DNA of 64,000 nucleotides from Planctomycetota bacterium (GTDB taxonomy: Bacteria > Planctomycetota > SZUA-567 > H5-PLA8), in contig JABTUM010000001.1 of NCBI GenBank assembly GCA_015075375.1, positions 2,847,201 through 2,911,200 of the forward strand. The letters are read 5' to 3'. Shown here piece after piece: positions 8,527-16,444 of this stretch. The stretch's first letter is position 1. The number at the start of each line of letters is the position of its first letter. A model generated the notes under the pieces. The model was not told the origin of the DNA. It did no database searches and worked only from the letters and a program-made list of their open reading frames with translations. A program made the translations under genes and the position numbers.

Positions 8527-8743
8527 GGACGATTAGCCGTATTGGGCGGATGCGTCGTTGACAGGATTCGTCATGGGGCTGGAAATGCGACAGCAAGGCA
8601 TCGCTTAAGGGCCCCGGCTTTGTGTCCTGCGTGTATCCGTCGTGGAGTCATAAAGTATTACGTTAAAATGACTTGTGCGCATCCAGTGAGGGGATAAGAA
8701 GTTCCACGTAGGAAGTGGCCAACGCTTTGCACCTTGTGTTGTT

Positions 8744-8782
8744 ATAGTTCGGTGGTGGCACTCCGCGGAACCGGCGAACTAT
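8744..8782 (+). promoter_or_regulatory. Inverted repeat directly before the response-regulator ribosome binding site
   Basis: ATAGTTCG (8744-8751) is the exact reverse complement of CGAACTAT (8775-8782), with a 23-base GC-rich loop. The right arm ends four bases before AAAGGA, the ribosome binding site of the response regulator. It may be an operator or an RNA hairpin. The rest of the 276-base divergent gap shows a TTGACA at 8558 with no good -10 partner. Confidence 0.35.
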
Positions 8783-8802
8783 CCCTAAAGGAATCGGCGA
8801 AC

Positions 8803-9276
8803 GTGAACCCACCCGCGCCCGAATCCCGCCCCCGCATCCTCGTCGTGGACGACGATGCACGCACGCGCCGGCTCTTTAAGGAGACCTTCAAAAAGGCCGG
8901 GTGGGAGGTGGAAGAAGCCGTCAACGGCAGCGAAGCGCTGATCCGCGCGCGGCAAGTTCGTTTCGACCTGATTACCCTCGATCTCGTGATGCCCGGATTC
9001 TCGGGCCAGGATGTCCATTATCTGCTTTCACGCAACATCGGGTACGGCGAGCGTGAAAGCCACGGCCAACCGCGCCGCGTACCGCCTATTCTGATCGTCT
9101 CGGCTCAGTTCGACACCGTGCCCATGGAGATGCTTTACGGCGAAGGGGTCGTTGGAGTCGTCGGCAAGCCCGTCGATCTAAACCTGCTGGTGAGCCTGGT
9201 GCGGCAGCATCTGGAACAGCGTCCCACGCCGCCCCAACTGAGCGCTCAGGCGGCCTCCCCGGCCCCCGTCGCCTAG
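8803..9276 (+). CDS. Single-domain response regulator (receiver domain)
   Basis: 157 residues, essentially one CheY-like receiver. Asp16-Asp18 (VVDDD) form the acidic pocket, Asp60 in TLDLVMPG is the phosphate acceptor, Ser in ILIVSAQ is the switch residue, and Lys in VGKPVD completes the site. A roughly 15-residue insertion follows the phospho-Asp loop (NIGYGERESHGQPR). There is no DNA-binding output domain, so it acts by protein contact or in a phosphorelay. No kinase is adjacent; the sensor kinase at 53.4 kb is far away. I chose GTG at 8803 with AAAGGA upstream; an ATG 23 codons earlier would include the inverted repeat. Confidence 0.88.
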   Translation: MNPPAPESRPRILVVDDDARTRRLFKETFKKAGWEVEEAVNGSEALIRARQVRFDLITLDLVMPGFSGQDVHYLLSRNIGYGERESHGQPRRVPPILIVSAQFDTVPMEMLYGEGVVGVVGKPVDLNLLVSLVRQHLEQRPTPPQLSAQAASPAPVA

Positions 9277-9352
9277 CCGAATCTTCTCCTTTACAGCCCG
9301 CCCTGCCGCGCCAAGCTAAAGCTCTCCAATTCAAGGCCACACCGACCCGCGC

Positions 9353-9368
9353 GCCGGCCTAGGCCGGC
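9353..9368 (+). promoter_or_regulatory. 16-bp perfect palindrome abutting a ribosome binding site
   Basis: GCCGGCCTAGGCCGGC is a perfect palindrome and is followed without a gap by AGGAGG (9369-9374), the ribosome binding site of the sugar isomerase. It could be a dimeric repressor site or hinder ribosome binding when folded. No T run follows, so it is not an ordinary terminator for the response regulator. Confidence 0.45.
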
Positions 9369-9384
9369 AGGAGGATGTTACGCC

Positions 9385-10191
9385 ATGCAGATGAAACTGG
9401 GCTTCATCGCTCATAACGATCCCGAGAACGTCGAGAAGGATTGCCTCTTCGCCAAAGAGAACGGCTACGCAGGGCTGGAGTACAACCACTGGGGCAGCAT
9501 CAGGGATCTCGACGAGAACACCGTCAAGCAGCTCGCGAAGATCCAGCAGAAGCACGGCATCCGCTGCAGCATGTTCGGCGTCTGGGGTTGGAACCATCTC
9601 TCGACCGACAAGGCGACCCGCAAGGAGGCGCTCGCGATGCTCGACAAGGGCATCAAGTGCGCGCAGATCCTGGGCGCCGATGTCTTTACCACCGGCGGCG
9701 GCGAGATTCCGCACGAACCGATCGGAACGAAGGTCAACGAATTCGTGAAGGTCTTCACGCCGTACCTCAAGAAGATGGAGAAAGCCAAGCTCGTCCCGTG
9801 CTTCTACGCGGTCCATGGCAACAGCTTCTTCGACGGACTCGCCGCGTACGAACGAGTCTGGGAACGGCTCCCGCAGATCCGGATCAAGTTCGATCCGGCC
9901 AACTGGATGCATCACGGCGACGATTACCTGGATATCCTGGAGCGCTACGGCAACAAGATCGGGCACATACACATCAAGGAGCATCTGTACCGCGGTAACC
10001 ATCGCGTCGCCAGCCAGCCCGCCGCGGGCATGGGCGACGTGCAGTGGGGCAAGGTCTTCGCGTTCCTGTACGAGCACGATTACAAGGGCTGGCTCTCCGT
10101 CGAACCGCACGGTTCCAAGTGGGGCCGCGGCGAACTGCGGCTCAAGATGCTGAAGCTGACGAAGCAATACTTGCAGCCTTACCTGGTTTGA
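9385..10191 (+). CDS. Sugar phosphate isomerase/epimerase (xylose isomerase-like TIM barrel)
   Basis: 268 residues, full length for the AP-endonuclease-2 / xylose-isomerase-like TIM barrel family. It opens with MKLGFIAHND, then YAGLEYNHWG at the second strand. Likely metal ligands are the Glu in GLEYN, the Asp in IKFDPANWMHHGDD and the Glu/His in IHIKEH; KGWLSVEPHG closes the barrel. Relatives isomerise or epimerise keto sugars, inositols or 3-keto sugars in the cytoplasm. There is no signal peptide. Genes of this type often sit with Gfo/Idh dehydrogenases in PVC bacteria, but none is here. Substrate unknown. Confidence 0.85.
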   Translation: MQMKLGFIAHNDPENVEKDCLFAKENGYAGLEYNHWGSIRDLDENTVKQLAKIQQKHGIRCSMFGVWGWNHLSTDKATRKEALAMLDKGIKCAQILGADVFTTGGGEIPHEPIGTKVNEFVKVFTPYLKKMEKAKLVPCFYAVHGNSFFDGLAAYERVWERLPQIRIKFDPANWMHHGDDYLDILERYGNKIGHIHIKEHLYRGNHRVASQPAAGMGDVQWGKVFAFLYEHDYKGWLSVEPHGSKWGRGELRLKMLKLTKQYLQPYLV

Positions 10192-10200
10192 GGGGTGCAT

Positions 10201-10217
10201 GCGCGCGTCTTGCGCGC
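10201..10217 (+). other. Short GC hairpin after the isomerase gene
   Basis: GCGCGC, five-base loop, GCGCGC, beginning nine bases after the isomerase stop. It lacks a T run, so it may at most stabilise the mRNA 3' end. Confidence 0.3.
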
Positions 10218-10276
10218 GATCGGCCTGCTTTGCACCGTCGATGGGGAGGCTGGCGGTTTAGCGGTGGAAAGTCGAC

Positions 10277-10699
10277 ATGCAACCCAGGTTAACCGTCATT
10301 ACCGTATGCGTAGAAGATTTGGAGCGCGCGCTTCGATTCTACCGTGACGGCCTCGGGCTTCCGACCCCCGGGATAATCGGCAAGGAATTCGAATACGGGG
10401 CGGTCGTATTCATCGATCTCCAGCCAGGCCTGAAGCTTGCGCTTTGGCCGCGCAAGAGCCTGTCTCACGAATTGGGGCTCCCCGTAAGCGGTCCCAGTCC
10501 CACCGAGTTCACGCTTGGGCACAACGTCTCGTCAAGACGCGAGGTGGATACGGTCATGCAACAAGCAAGGGACGCCGGAGCCACGATCGTGAAGCCGGCT
10601 CAGGATACCTTTTGGGGCGGTTACGCCGGCTACTTCCAGGATCCCGATGGACACCTATGGGAAGTGGTATGGAATCCGCAGCTAATTCCTCAGGACTAA
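10277..10699 (+). CDS. VOC-superfamily (glyoxalase/bleomycin-resistance-like) protein
   Basis: 140 residues built from two beta-alpha-beta-beta-beta modules of the vicinal oxygen chelate fold. It opens with TVITVCVEDLERALRFYRDGLGLP, typical of the family, and ends with YFQDPDGHLWEVVWNP, where the Glu is a usual metal ligand. Members include dioxygenases, glyoxalases and antibiotic-binding proteins, so the reaction is open. It begins 85 bases after the isomerase and has no clear ribosome binding site; co-transcription is possible. Confidence 0.82.
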   Translation: MQPRLTVITVCVEDLERALRFYRDGLGLPTPGIIGKEFEYGAVVFIDLQPGLKLALWPRKSLSHELGLPVSGPSPTEFTLGHNVSSRREVDTVMQQARDAGATIVKPAQDTFWGGYAGYFQDPDGHLWEVVWNPQLIPQD

Positions 10700-10738
10700 T
10701 GCCGCCCCCCTCCGAGCGCTAAGTTCCGCCAACCGCGC

Positions 10739-10766
10739 TTGCCGAGACGGCGCGCCCGCGCATAAT
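10739..10766 (+). promoter_or_regulatory. Putative sigma70 promoter of the HpnA-like epimerase gene
   Basis: TTGCCG (10739-10744), 16-base spacer, CATAAT (10761-10766). The ATG at 10777 is only ten bases further, with no ribosome binding site, which fits a leaderless or nearly leaderless transcript. The same TTGCCG-16 arrangement recurs before the sulfatase at 48.2 kb. Confidence 0.4.
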
Positions 10767-10776
10767 CGCCCCGCTC

Positions 10777-11757
10777 ATGATACTCGTCACCGGCGCCACC
10801 GGGTTCCTGGGGAACCACGTCGCGCGGGCGTTGCTCGCGAAAGGCGAAGCCGTCCGCGTGACTGTTCGCCCCAGCAGTCCCCTTAAGCTGCTCGAAGACC
10901 TGACCGGCATCGAGAAGGTCGAAGCCGATCTGCGCGACAAGGCCTCGCTCGAACGCGCGGTAAAGGGCTGCAGCATGCTTTTTCATGTCGCCGCCGATTA
11001 CCGTTTCGACGTGGCCGACCCCGACGAGATGTACAAGAGCAACGTGGAAGGGACGCGAAACCTGCTCGAAGCCGCCGGCGCGGCCGGCGTCGCGCGCATC
11101 GTCTACACCAGCACCGTCGGCTGCATTGGGCTGCCCGAGAGCGGCGCGCTGGGTACCGAAGAGACGCCCGTCAGTCTCGAGAAGATGGTCGGCACGTACA
11201 AGCGGACGAAGTTCCAGGCCGAACTCGTCGCGCTGGAACTCTCCAAGCGACTCCCGATCGTCGTCGTCAACCCCACCGCGCCCGTCGGCGAACGTGACGT
11301 CAAGCCCACCCCCACCGGGGATATGATCGTCCGCTTCCTGCGCCGTAAGATGCCCGCCGTCATCGACACCGGCTTGAACCTGATCGACGTGCGCGATTGC
11401 GCCGACGGACACCTGCGCGCGGCCGAACGCGGGCGCACGGGGCAGCGCTACATTCTGGGCTGCCGCAACCAGACGCTGCTCGATATCTGCCAGTCGCTGG
11501 GCCGGATCACCGGGCTCAAGCCGCCGAGTGTCACGATGCCGTGGTTCGTCGCGTATCTCGCCGGGTTCTTCGACACCAAGCTCAGCCTTCTGCGCGGCAA
11601 GACGCCCTCCATCAGCCTCGAGAGCGTGCGTATGGCCAAGAAGCGCATGTTCGTCGACGGCTCCAAGGCCGTGCGCGAATTGGCGCTCCCGCAAACCCCG
11701 CCCGAAGAAGCGCTCTCCCGAGCCGTGCAGTGGTTCCGCGCCAACGGCTACGCGTAA
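10777..11757 (+). CDS. hpnA: HpnA-like NAD-dependent sugar epimerase/dehydratase
   Basis: 326 residues, an extended short-chain dehydrogenase. TGATGFLG at residues 5-12 is the dinucleotide-binding loop, and YKRTK holds the catalytic Tyr and Lys. The segment NPTAPVGERDVKPTPTG is characteristic of the hopanoid-associated sugar epimerase family HpnA, thought to act on a nucleotide sugar connected with hopanoid modification. No squalene-hopene cyclase or other hpn gene is in the window, so the hopanoid link is only by family. It starts without a ribosome binding site. Confidence 0.85.
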   Translation: MILVTGATGFLGNHVARALLAKGEAVRVTVRPSSPLKLLEDLTGIEKVEADLRDKASLERAVKGCSMLFHVAADYRFDVADPDEMYKSNVEGTRNLLEAAGAAGVARIVYTSTVGCIGLPESGALGTEETPVSLEKMVGTYKRTKFQAELVALELSKRLPIVVVNPTAPVGERDVKPTPTGDMIVRFLRRKMPAVIDTGLNLIDVRDCADGHLRAAERGRTGQRYILGCRNQTLLDICQSLGRITGLKPPSVTMPWFVAYLAGFFDTKLSLLRGKTPSISLESVRMAKKRMFVDGSKAVRELALPQTPPEEALSRAVQWFRANGYA

Positions 11758-11810
11758 TGCGAGGACTCGGGTAGACTGAGCAGCGCAGGCCCGTCCGGAG
11801 CAGGCGCCGC

Positions 11811-12308
11811 ATGTACGACAACCCCTATGGACTTACGCCCGAAGACTTGCAAGCGGCGTGGGATCAGAGCAAAGATGTCCTGATCCCCATGATCCTGGCG
11901 GTCGTGGTCGGCCTGTTCCTGATCCTGCTGCTCCATATCCTCTTCAGCTACGTGCTCTTTCTTTGTTACGAAAGCATCCCGGTGGCCCATCGTAAACGCC
12001 AGAGCTGGGAAGCCTTCATGCTGCTGGTGCCCTTGGCCGGCTACCTCTGGAATTTCTTCGTCTACCCCGACCTGGCACGCGGCTTTCGCTCGTACCGTGA
12101 GGAACTGAAACTGCCCGCCGCGGGAGACTGCGGTGAGGCGGTGGGCCGGGCTTACGCGATCTGCTCGATTTGCGCCATCATCCCGGTGGTGGGCTTGCTC
12201 TTCGCCCTGGTCGCGATGGTGTTGCAACTCGTGTACCTCAGCCGCGTCTGGACGCTGCGCAAGGAAGTTCAAGCCGCGAACCGAACCGAGGTTCAGCCGC
12301 TGGTTTGA
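11811..12308 (+). CDS. Hypothetical membrane protein
   Basis: 165 residues with three clear hydrophobic helices: VLIPMILAVVVGLFLILLLH, AFMLLVPLAGYLWNFFV and AICSICAIIPVVGLLFALVA. A short charged N-terminus and C-terminus and a positively charged loop (VAHRKRQSW) suggest an inner-membrane protein. I do not recognise the family. A TAGACT hexamer lies at 11772 and a GGAG at 11797, so it may have its own promoter. It follows the epimerase by 53 bases and precedes the potABCD operon by 120. Confidence 0.7.
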   Translation: MYDNPYGLTPEDLQAAWDQSKDVLIPMILAVVVGLFLILLLHILFSYVLFLCYESIPVAHRKRQSWEAFMLLVPLAGYLWNFFVYPDLARGFRSYREELKLPAAGDCGEAVGRAYAICSICAIIPVVGLLFALVAMVLQLVYLSRVWTLRKEVQAANRTEVQPLV

Positions 12309-12428
12309 CGGTCGGGCCACCAGCGCTTTCGTTTCCGCCTTCAGCTCTTGAATTCGGACCCCGCGCGCCGCGCTTGGTGGTATATTGGCTGCGCTTTGCT
12401 TTAACGGTCAGGAGGACACGCCGGCACC

Positions 12429-13469
12429 ATGGGTGCACCCGGACGGGCGTTGGAAGTGCGTGAGGTTCGGAAGCGCTTCGGCGCCGTGGACGTCCTGCGC
12501 GGCGTGACGCTTTCGGCCGATCCGGGAACGTTCCTGACGCTCCTGGGCCCCAGCGGCTGCGGCAAGACGACCTTGCTGCGCATCGTCGCCGGGTTGGAGC
12601 TGGCGGACAGCGGCTCGGTGACGCTCGGCGGCGAAGATCTGCTCGCCAAGCCCGCGCAGCAGCGCCCGGTGAACACGGTCTTCCAGCAGTACGCGCTCTT
12701 CCCGCATCTCACCGTCGCCGACAACGTGGCCTTTGGCTTGCGCGCGCGGCGCATTCCGGAAGCGGACGTGGCGCGCAAGGTGAGCGAAGCGCTGGAGCTG
12801 TTGCAACTCGGCGAACTCGCCGTGCGGCTGCCCGCGAAGCTTTCAGGAGGGCAGAAGCAGCGCGTGGCGCTTGCGCGCGCGCTGGTTAACGAACCCGATA
12901 TCCTCCTGCTCGACGAGCCCATGTCGGCGCTCGACGCGAAACTCCGCGCGCAAGTCCAGCTCGAATTGCGCCGCTTGCAGCGCCGCATCGGGCGCACCTT
13001 CGTCCTCGTCACGCACGATCAGGACGAAGCGCTCACCGTCAGCGACCGGATTCTCGTCATGCGCGAGGGCTGCATCGAACAGGCCGGCGCGCCCGAGGAC
13101 GTCTACGCGCGCCCGCGCACGCGCTTCGTCGCCGAATTCCTGGGCGCCGCGAACTTGATTGAAGCCACGCGCGATGGCGATGCATGCGAAACCGCGCTGG
13201 GCCGCCTGGAGCCGGCCGAAAAGCCCGGTTGGACGCGCGGCTGCCTTTGCATCCGGCCGGAAAAGCTCGAACTTTCCGCCACGCGCCCCGAAGGGGCCAA
13301 CGCGATCGAAGCGACGCTTGAAGAAGTCGTCTACCGCGGCGATCACGTCGAGGTATTCCTCGGCGTTTCCGGGCTGCGCGCACGCGCGCCGGCCTTGAAC
13401 GGTCTGGCTCGCGGCGCGCGCGTATGGGTTCGACTTCCGGCCGCGCACCTGATGGCGCTGGAGGCGTAG
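12429..13469 (+). CDS. potA: Polyamine ABC transporter ATPase PotA
   Basis: 346 residues. The nucleotide-binding domain (about 1-235) carries GPSGCGKTT (Walker A), LSGGQKQRVALARAL (signature) and LLLDEPMSALD (Walker B). The C-terminal 100 residues form the TOBE domain typical of PotA/MalK-type importers. It hydrolyses ATP on the cytoplasmic side to drive uptake of spermidine or putrescine through PotB and PotC. AGGAGG lies 12 bases before the ATG. It is the first gene of a tight four-gene operon with one base before potB. Confidence 0.93.
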   Translation: MGAPGRALEVREVRKRFGAVDVLRGVTLSADPGTFLTLLGPSGCGKTTLLRIVAGLELADSGSVTLGGEDLLAKPAQQRPVNTVFQQYALFPHLTVADNVAFGLRARRIPEADVARKVSEALELLQLGELAVRLPAKLSGGQKQRVALARALVNEPDILLLDEPMSALDAKLRAQVQLELRRLQRRIGRTFVLVTHDQDEALTVSDRILVMREGCIEQAGAPEDVYARPRTRFVAEFLGAANLIEATRDGDACETALGRLEPAEKPGWTRGCLCIRPEKLELSATRPEGANAIEATLEEVVYRGDHVEVFLGVSGLRARAPALNGLARGARVWVRLPAAHLMALEA

Positions 13470-13470
13470 C

Positions 13471-14436
13471 GTGTCCGAGCGCGAACTTCCCGGCCTGCCG
13501 ACGGCCGCGCTGAAGAACCGCGACGGCGCGCTAGGCGCCCGCGTCGTCTGGCTGGGCGAACTGGCTTCGCGGCGGCGCCTCTTTGCGCGCGGCGGAGCGC
13601 TGATGGGCGGCGGCATGGGGCTGATCCTCGCGCTCGTCGCCTTGCCGATGCTCGCGCTCGTCGCGCTTGCCTTCGCCACGCGCGGCACCCACGGCGAGAT
13701 CGAATGGACCCTCACGCTGAACAACCTGAAACGCCTGTTCGGCTACGGAATTCTGGGCTGGTCGCCCGATATCCTTTGGATTCTATCGCGCAGTGTGCTG
13801 GTGGCCGCGGTGACGACCGTGTTATGCGTGGCGTTCGCGTTCCCGCTCGCATTTTTCGTGGCCTCGCGCCCGCCCGCACGGCGTTACGCGTGGCTCGCGC
13901 TGATCGTCGTGCCCATGCTCACCAACGTGGTGATCCGCGCCTACGCCTGGTTCCCGCTGCTGGGGATGCACTCTCCGCTCACGAAGCTTGCGCAGATCCT
14001 GGGCTTCCTCGCGGCCGACGAAGCGCTCTATCCCAGCGCGCTCGCGGTGTACCTCGGCCAGACGGCGATCAACCTGCCCTTCGCGGTGCTCCCGTTGTAT
14101 GCGGCGGTCGAACGTCTTGATCCGGCACTGATCGACGCCGCGCGCGATCTGTACGCTTCGCGTTGGGGCATCTTCCGCCATGCGATTCTGCCGCAGGTCC
14201 GTGCGGCGCTGGCCGTGGCCATCGTGCTCACGTTCGTGCCTGCGCTCGGCGCGTTCGTGGTGCCCGATCTGCTGGGCGGCGCGCGGGGGATGCTGTTGGG
14301 CAATCTGCTGCAGCAGCAGTTCTTCACGGCACGAAACTGGCCCTACGGCGCGGCGATCAGCCTGATGCTCGTCGCGTGCAGCGTCGTAGCGCTGTGGTAC
14401 TACGGCCGGACGCAGGCGCGGGAGGCCGCGCGATGA
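13471..14436 (+). CDS. potB: Polyamine ABC transporter permease PotB
   Basis: 321 residues with six predicted membrane helices. The first 45 residues form a hydrophilic cytoplasmic extension not present in the E. coli protein. The EAA-like loop contacting the ATPase is IDAARDLYASRWGIFRHAILP. GTG start one base after the potA stop indicates translational coupling. With PotC it forms the inner-membrane channel. The order ATPase, permease, permease, binding protein matches classical potABCD. Confidence 0.92.
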   Translation: MSERELPGLPTAALKNRDGALGARVVWLGELASRRRLFARGGALMGGGMGLILALVALPMLALVALAFATRGTHGEIEWTLTLNNLKRLFGYGILGWSPDILWILSRSVLVAAVTTVLCVAFAFPLAFFVASRPPARRYAWLALIVVPMLTNVVIRAYAWFPLLGMHSPLTKLAQILGFLAADEALYPSALAVYLGQTAINLPFAVLPLYAAVERLDPALIDAARDLYASRWGIFRHAILPQVRAALAVAIVLTFVPALGAFVVPDLLGGARGMLLGNLLQQQFFTARNWPYGAAISLMLVACSVVALWYYGRTQAREAAR

Positions 14437-15233
14437 AAAACCTGCCGCGATGGGTGTACGTGCCGGTGCTCTTCGCGCTGGCGCTGCTTTACGTGCCGCT
14501 CCTGGCCGTCGCGGTGCAGTCGGTGAACGCTTCGCGCTTTGGGACGAGTTGGCAGGGGTTCACCTGGAACTGGTACGGCAGGCTCTTCGCGCACGAAGCC
14601 ATCGGCGCGGCGGCGAAGAATACGCTTCTGGTGGCCTGCATTTCGACGGCGGTCTCGACGGTGCTCGGAACCTGCCTCGCGCTGGGCCTCGACCGCATCC
14701 CTTGGCCGGGCCGCGTGCGCCGCGCCTTGGATATCCTGCTGCACCTGCCGGTCATCACGCCCGATATTCTCTTTGCCGCCGCACTGGTCGTCGCATTCGG
14801 GGTGCTGCGGCAAGCCTCGAGTCTCTTCGATCCCGGCCTCGTCCCGATGATCCTGGGCCATATCGCATTCCAAGTCGCCTTCGTCGCGCTGGTGGTCCGC
14901 GCGCGTCTGGCCACGCTGGAACCCGAACTCTTCGAGGCCGCGCGCGATCTGTACGCGGGCAAACGCTACCTCTTTTGGCACGTCACGCTGCCCCTGCTGC
15001 TGCCCGCCGTCGCCGGCGGCGCGCTGCTGGCTTTTACGCTATCGCTCGACGACTTCATCATCAGCTTCTTCACTACGGGCTCGGGATCGGATACGCTGCC
15101 GATCTACATTTACGGATCGCTTAGGCGCGGTTTGAGTCCCGAGATTCACGCGCTCAGCACGCTGATGGTGCTCGCCACCGTCGCGCTGGTGCTGGGTGTC
15201 GAACGGCTCAACCGGACACGGGAGGTTACTTGA
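14433..15233 (+). CDS. potC: Polyamine ABC transporter permease PotC
   Basis: 266 residues, six membrane helices, with the coupling loop FEAARDLYAGKRYLFWHVTLP and the typical PotC segment TLSLDDFIISFFTTG. Its ATG overlaps the potB stop (ATGA). It pairs with PotB in the inner membrane to pass polyamines into the cytoplasm. The length matches E. coli PotC (264). Confidence 0.94.
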   Translation: MKNLPRWVYVPVLFALALLYVPLLAVAVQSVNASRFGTSWQGFTWNWYGRLFAHEAIGAAAKNTLLVACISTAVSTVLGTCLALGLDRIPWPGRVRRALDILLHLPVITPDILFAAALVVAFGVLRQASSLFDPGLVPMILGHIAFQVAFVALVVRARLATLEPELFEAARDLYAGKRYLFWHVTLPLLLPAVAGGALLAFTLSLDDFIISFFTTGSGSDTLPIYIYGSLRRGLSPEIHALSTLMVLATVALVLGVERLNRTREVT

Positions 15234-15234
15234 T

Positions 15235-16338
15235 ATGGCAAGCATGCGGACGCGGGCGGCGGCATTATTTTGTTTCGCATTAATGCTCCTGGCCGGCTGC
15301 AGCGCCGGAAGCAAGAGCATGGGGACGAACAACACGCCCCAAGGCGGCGGAACCGACGCCGCGCCGAAGGTGGTGCGCGTCTTCATCTGGTCCGACTACC
15401 ACAGCCCCGAGGCGCTCGCCGATTTCGAGAAGAAGACGGGGCTCAAGGTCGAGTTCAGCCACTTCGAATCGAACGAGCAGATGCTCGCCAAGCTCCAGCA
15501 GCCGGGCGGCGACGGGCTGTACGACATCGTGGTGCCTTCGGCGCACGTGGTCGAGAGCCTGGTCAAGCTGGATCTCGTCCAGCCGCTCGACCCGAAAAAG
15601 CTTGCCAATCTGGGCAACCTCGCGCCAAAATTCAAAGACCCCAGCTACGACAAGGGCAACAAGTACACGGTCCCGTATTTCTGGGGCAGCACGGGCATCC
15701 TGTACCGCAAAGACAAGCTCAAGGAGTTGCCGGCGACGTGGGCCACCGTCTTTAAAGATCCGCCCGGTACCTTCGTGATGCTCGACGAAATGCGCGACAT
15801 GTTGGGCGCGGCGCTGGTGTATCAGGGCGAGTCCGTGAACTGCAAGGACGTGGAGAAGCTGAAGAAGGCGGCCGAACTGGTCACGCAGGCCAAGAAGCAT
15901 CCCAAGTTCCGCTTTTTTGCCGGCGGCCCCGACGGCCAGAAGAAAGTGCTGGCTGGAGAAGTGGATTTTGCGGTGGTCTGGAACGGCGAAGGCGTGCGCG
16001 CCATGAGCGAAGACGCGGGCGTCGATTTCTTCATCCCCAGCGAAGGTTCTCCGCTGTGGGTGGACAACCTGACCATCCCCAAGCACGCTCCGAATCCGGA
16101 CGGCGCACATAAGCTGATCGACTTCTGGCTGGACGGAAAGATCGCCGCCCAGCAGGCCAACGAACTGCGCTACGGCTCGCCCGTCGCCGCCGCCCGCGAA
16201 TACCTGAAAGCCGAAGACCTGAACAACCCGCGCATCTATCCGGCCGAAGAACTGATGAACAAGCTCCAGTTCGAAGATCATCTCGGCGACGACGCGCAGG
16301 TGTGGGACGAACTCTGGACCCAGATCAAATCGCGCTAA
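15235..16338 (+). CDS. potD: Polyamine-binding lipoprotein PotD
   Basis: 367 residues with a lipoprotein signal ending LMLLAGC, so the binding protein is lipid-anchored rather than free in the periplasm. The mature part is a type II periplasmic binding fold: VFIWSDYHSPEALADFEKKTG and YDIVVPSAHVVESLV match PotD/PotF, and PYFWGSTGILY is the segment lining the ligand cleft. GGAGG at 15221 supports the ATG at 15235; the ATG lies just after the potC stop. It captures spermidine or putrescine for PotABC. Which polyamine is preferred cannot be told. Confidence 0.92.
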   Translation: MASMRTRAAALFCFALMLLAGCSAGSKSMGTNNTPQGGGTDAAPKVVRVFIWSDYHSPEALADFEKKTGLKVEFSHFESNEQMLAKLQQPGGDGLYDIVVPSAHVVESLVKLDLVQPLDPKKLANLGNLAPKFKDPSYDKGNKYTVPYFWGSTGILYRKDKLKELPATWATVFKDPPGTFVMLDEMRDMLGAALVYQGESVNCKDVEKLKKAAELVTQAKKHPKFRFFAGGPDGQKKVLAGEVDFAVVWNGEGVRAMSEDAGVDFFIPSEGSPLWVDNLTIPKHAPNPDGAHKLIDFWLDGKIAAQQANELRYGSPVAAAREYLKAEDLNNPRIYPAEELMNKLQFEDHLGDDAQVWDELWTQIKSR

Positions 16339-16346
16339 GCTTCCGG

Positions 16347-16437
16347 CGCCGCAGAGCGCGCGTAGGTCGCCGAGTAAGGCTGATCCCTACTCGGGTGGGA
16401 ATTGCCCATCTCGGCGTGCTCTGTGCGCTCAGTGGTG
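16347..16437. repeat. Dispersed imperfect inverted-repeat element
   Basis: A 28-base arm at 16347-16374 and its partner at 16410-16437 match at 20 of 28 positions as inverted repeats. The loop contains a second small inverted repeat, CGAGTA (16371-16376) with TACTCG (16388-16393). Read on the minus strand it begins with ACCACTGAGCGCACAGAGCA and spells a pseudo-peptide of the TTERTEH kind, which I know from many short annotated ORFs in Planctomycetes, Lentisphaerae and Verrucomicrobia. I read it as a non-coding mobile or structural repeat, not a gene. It lies between the ends of potD and the convergent dehydrogenase. Confidence 0.6.
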
Positions 16438-16444
16438 AATAGCC

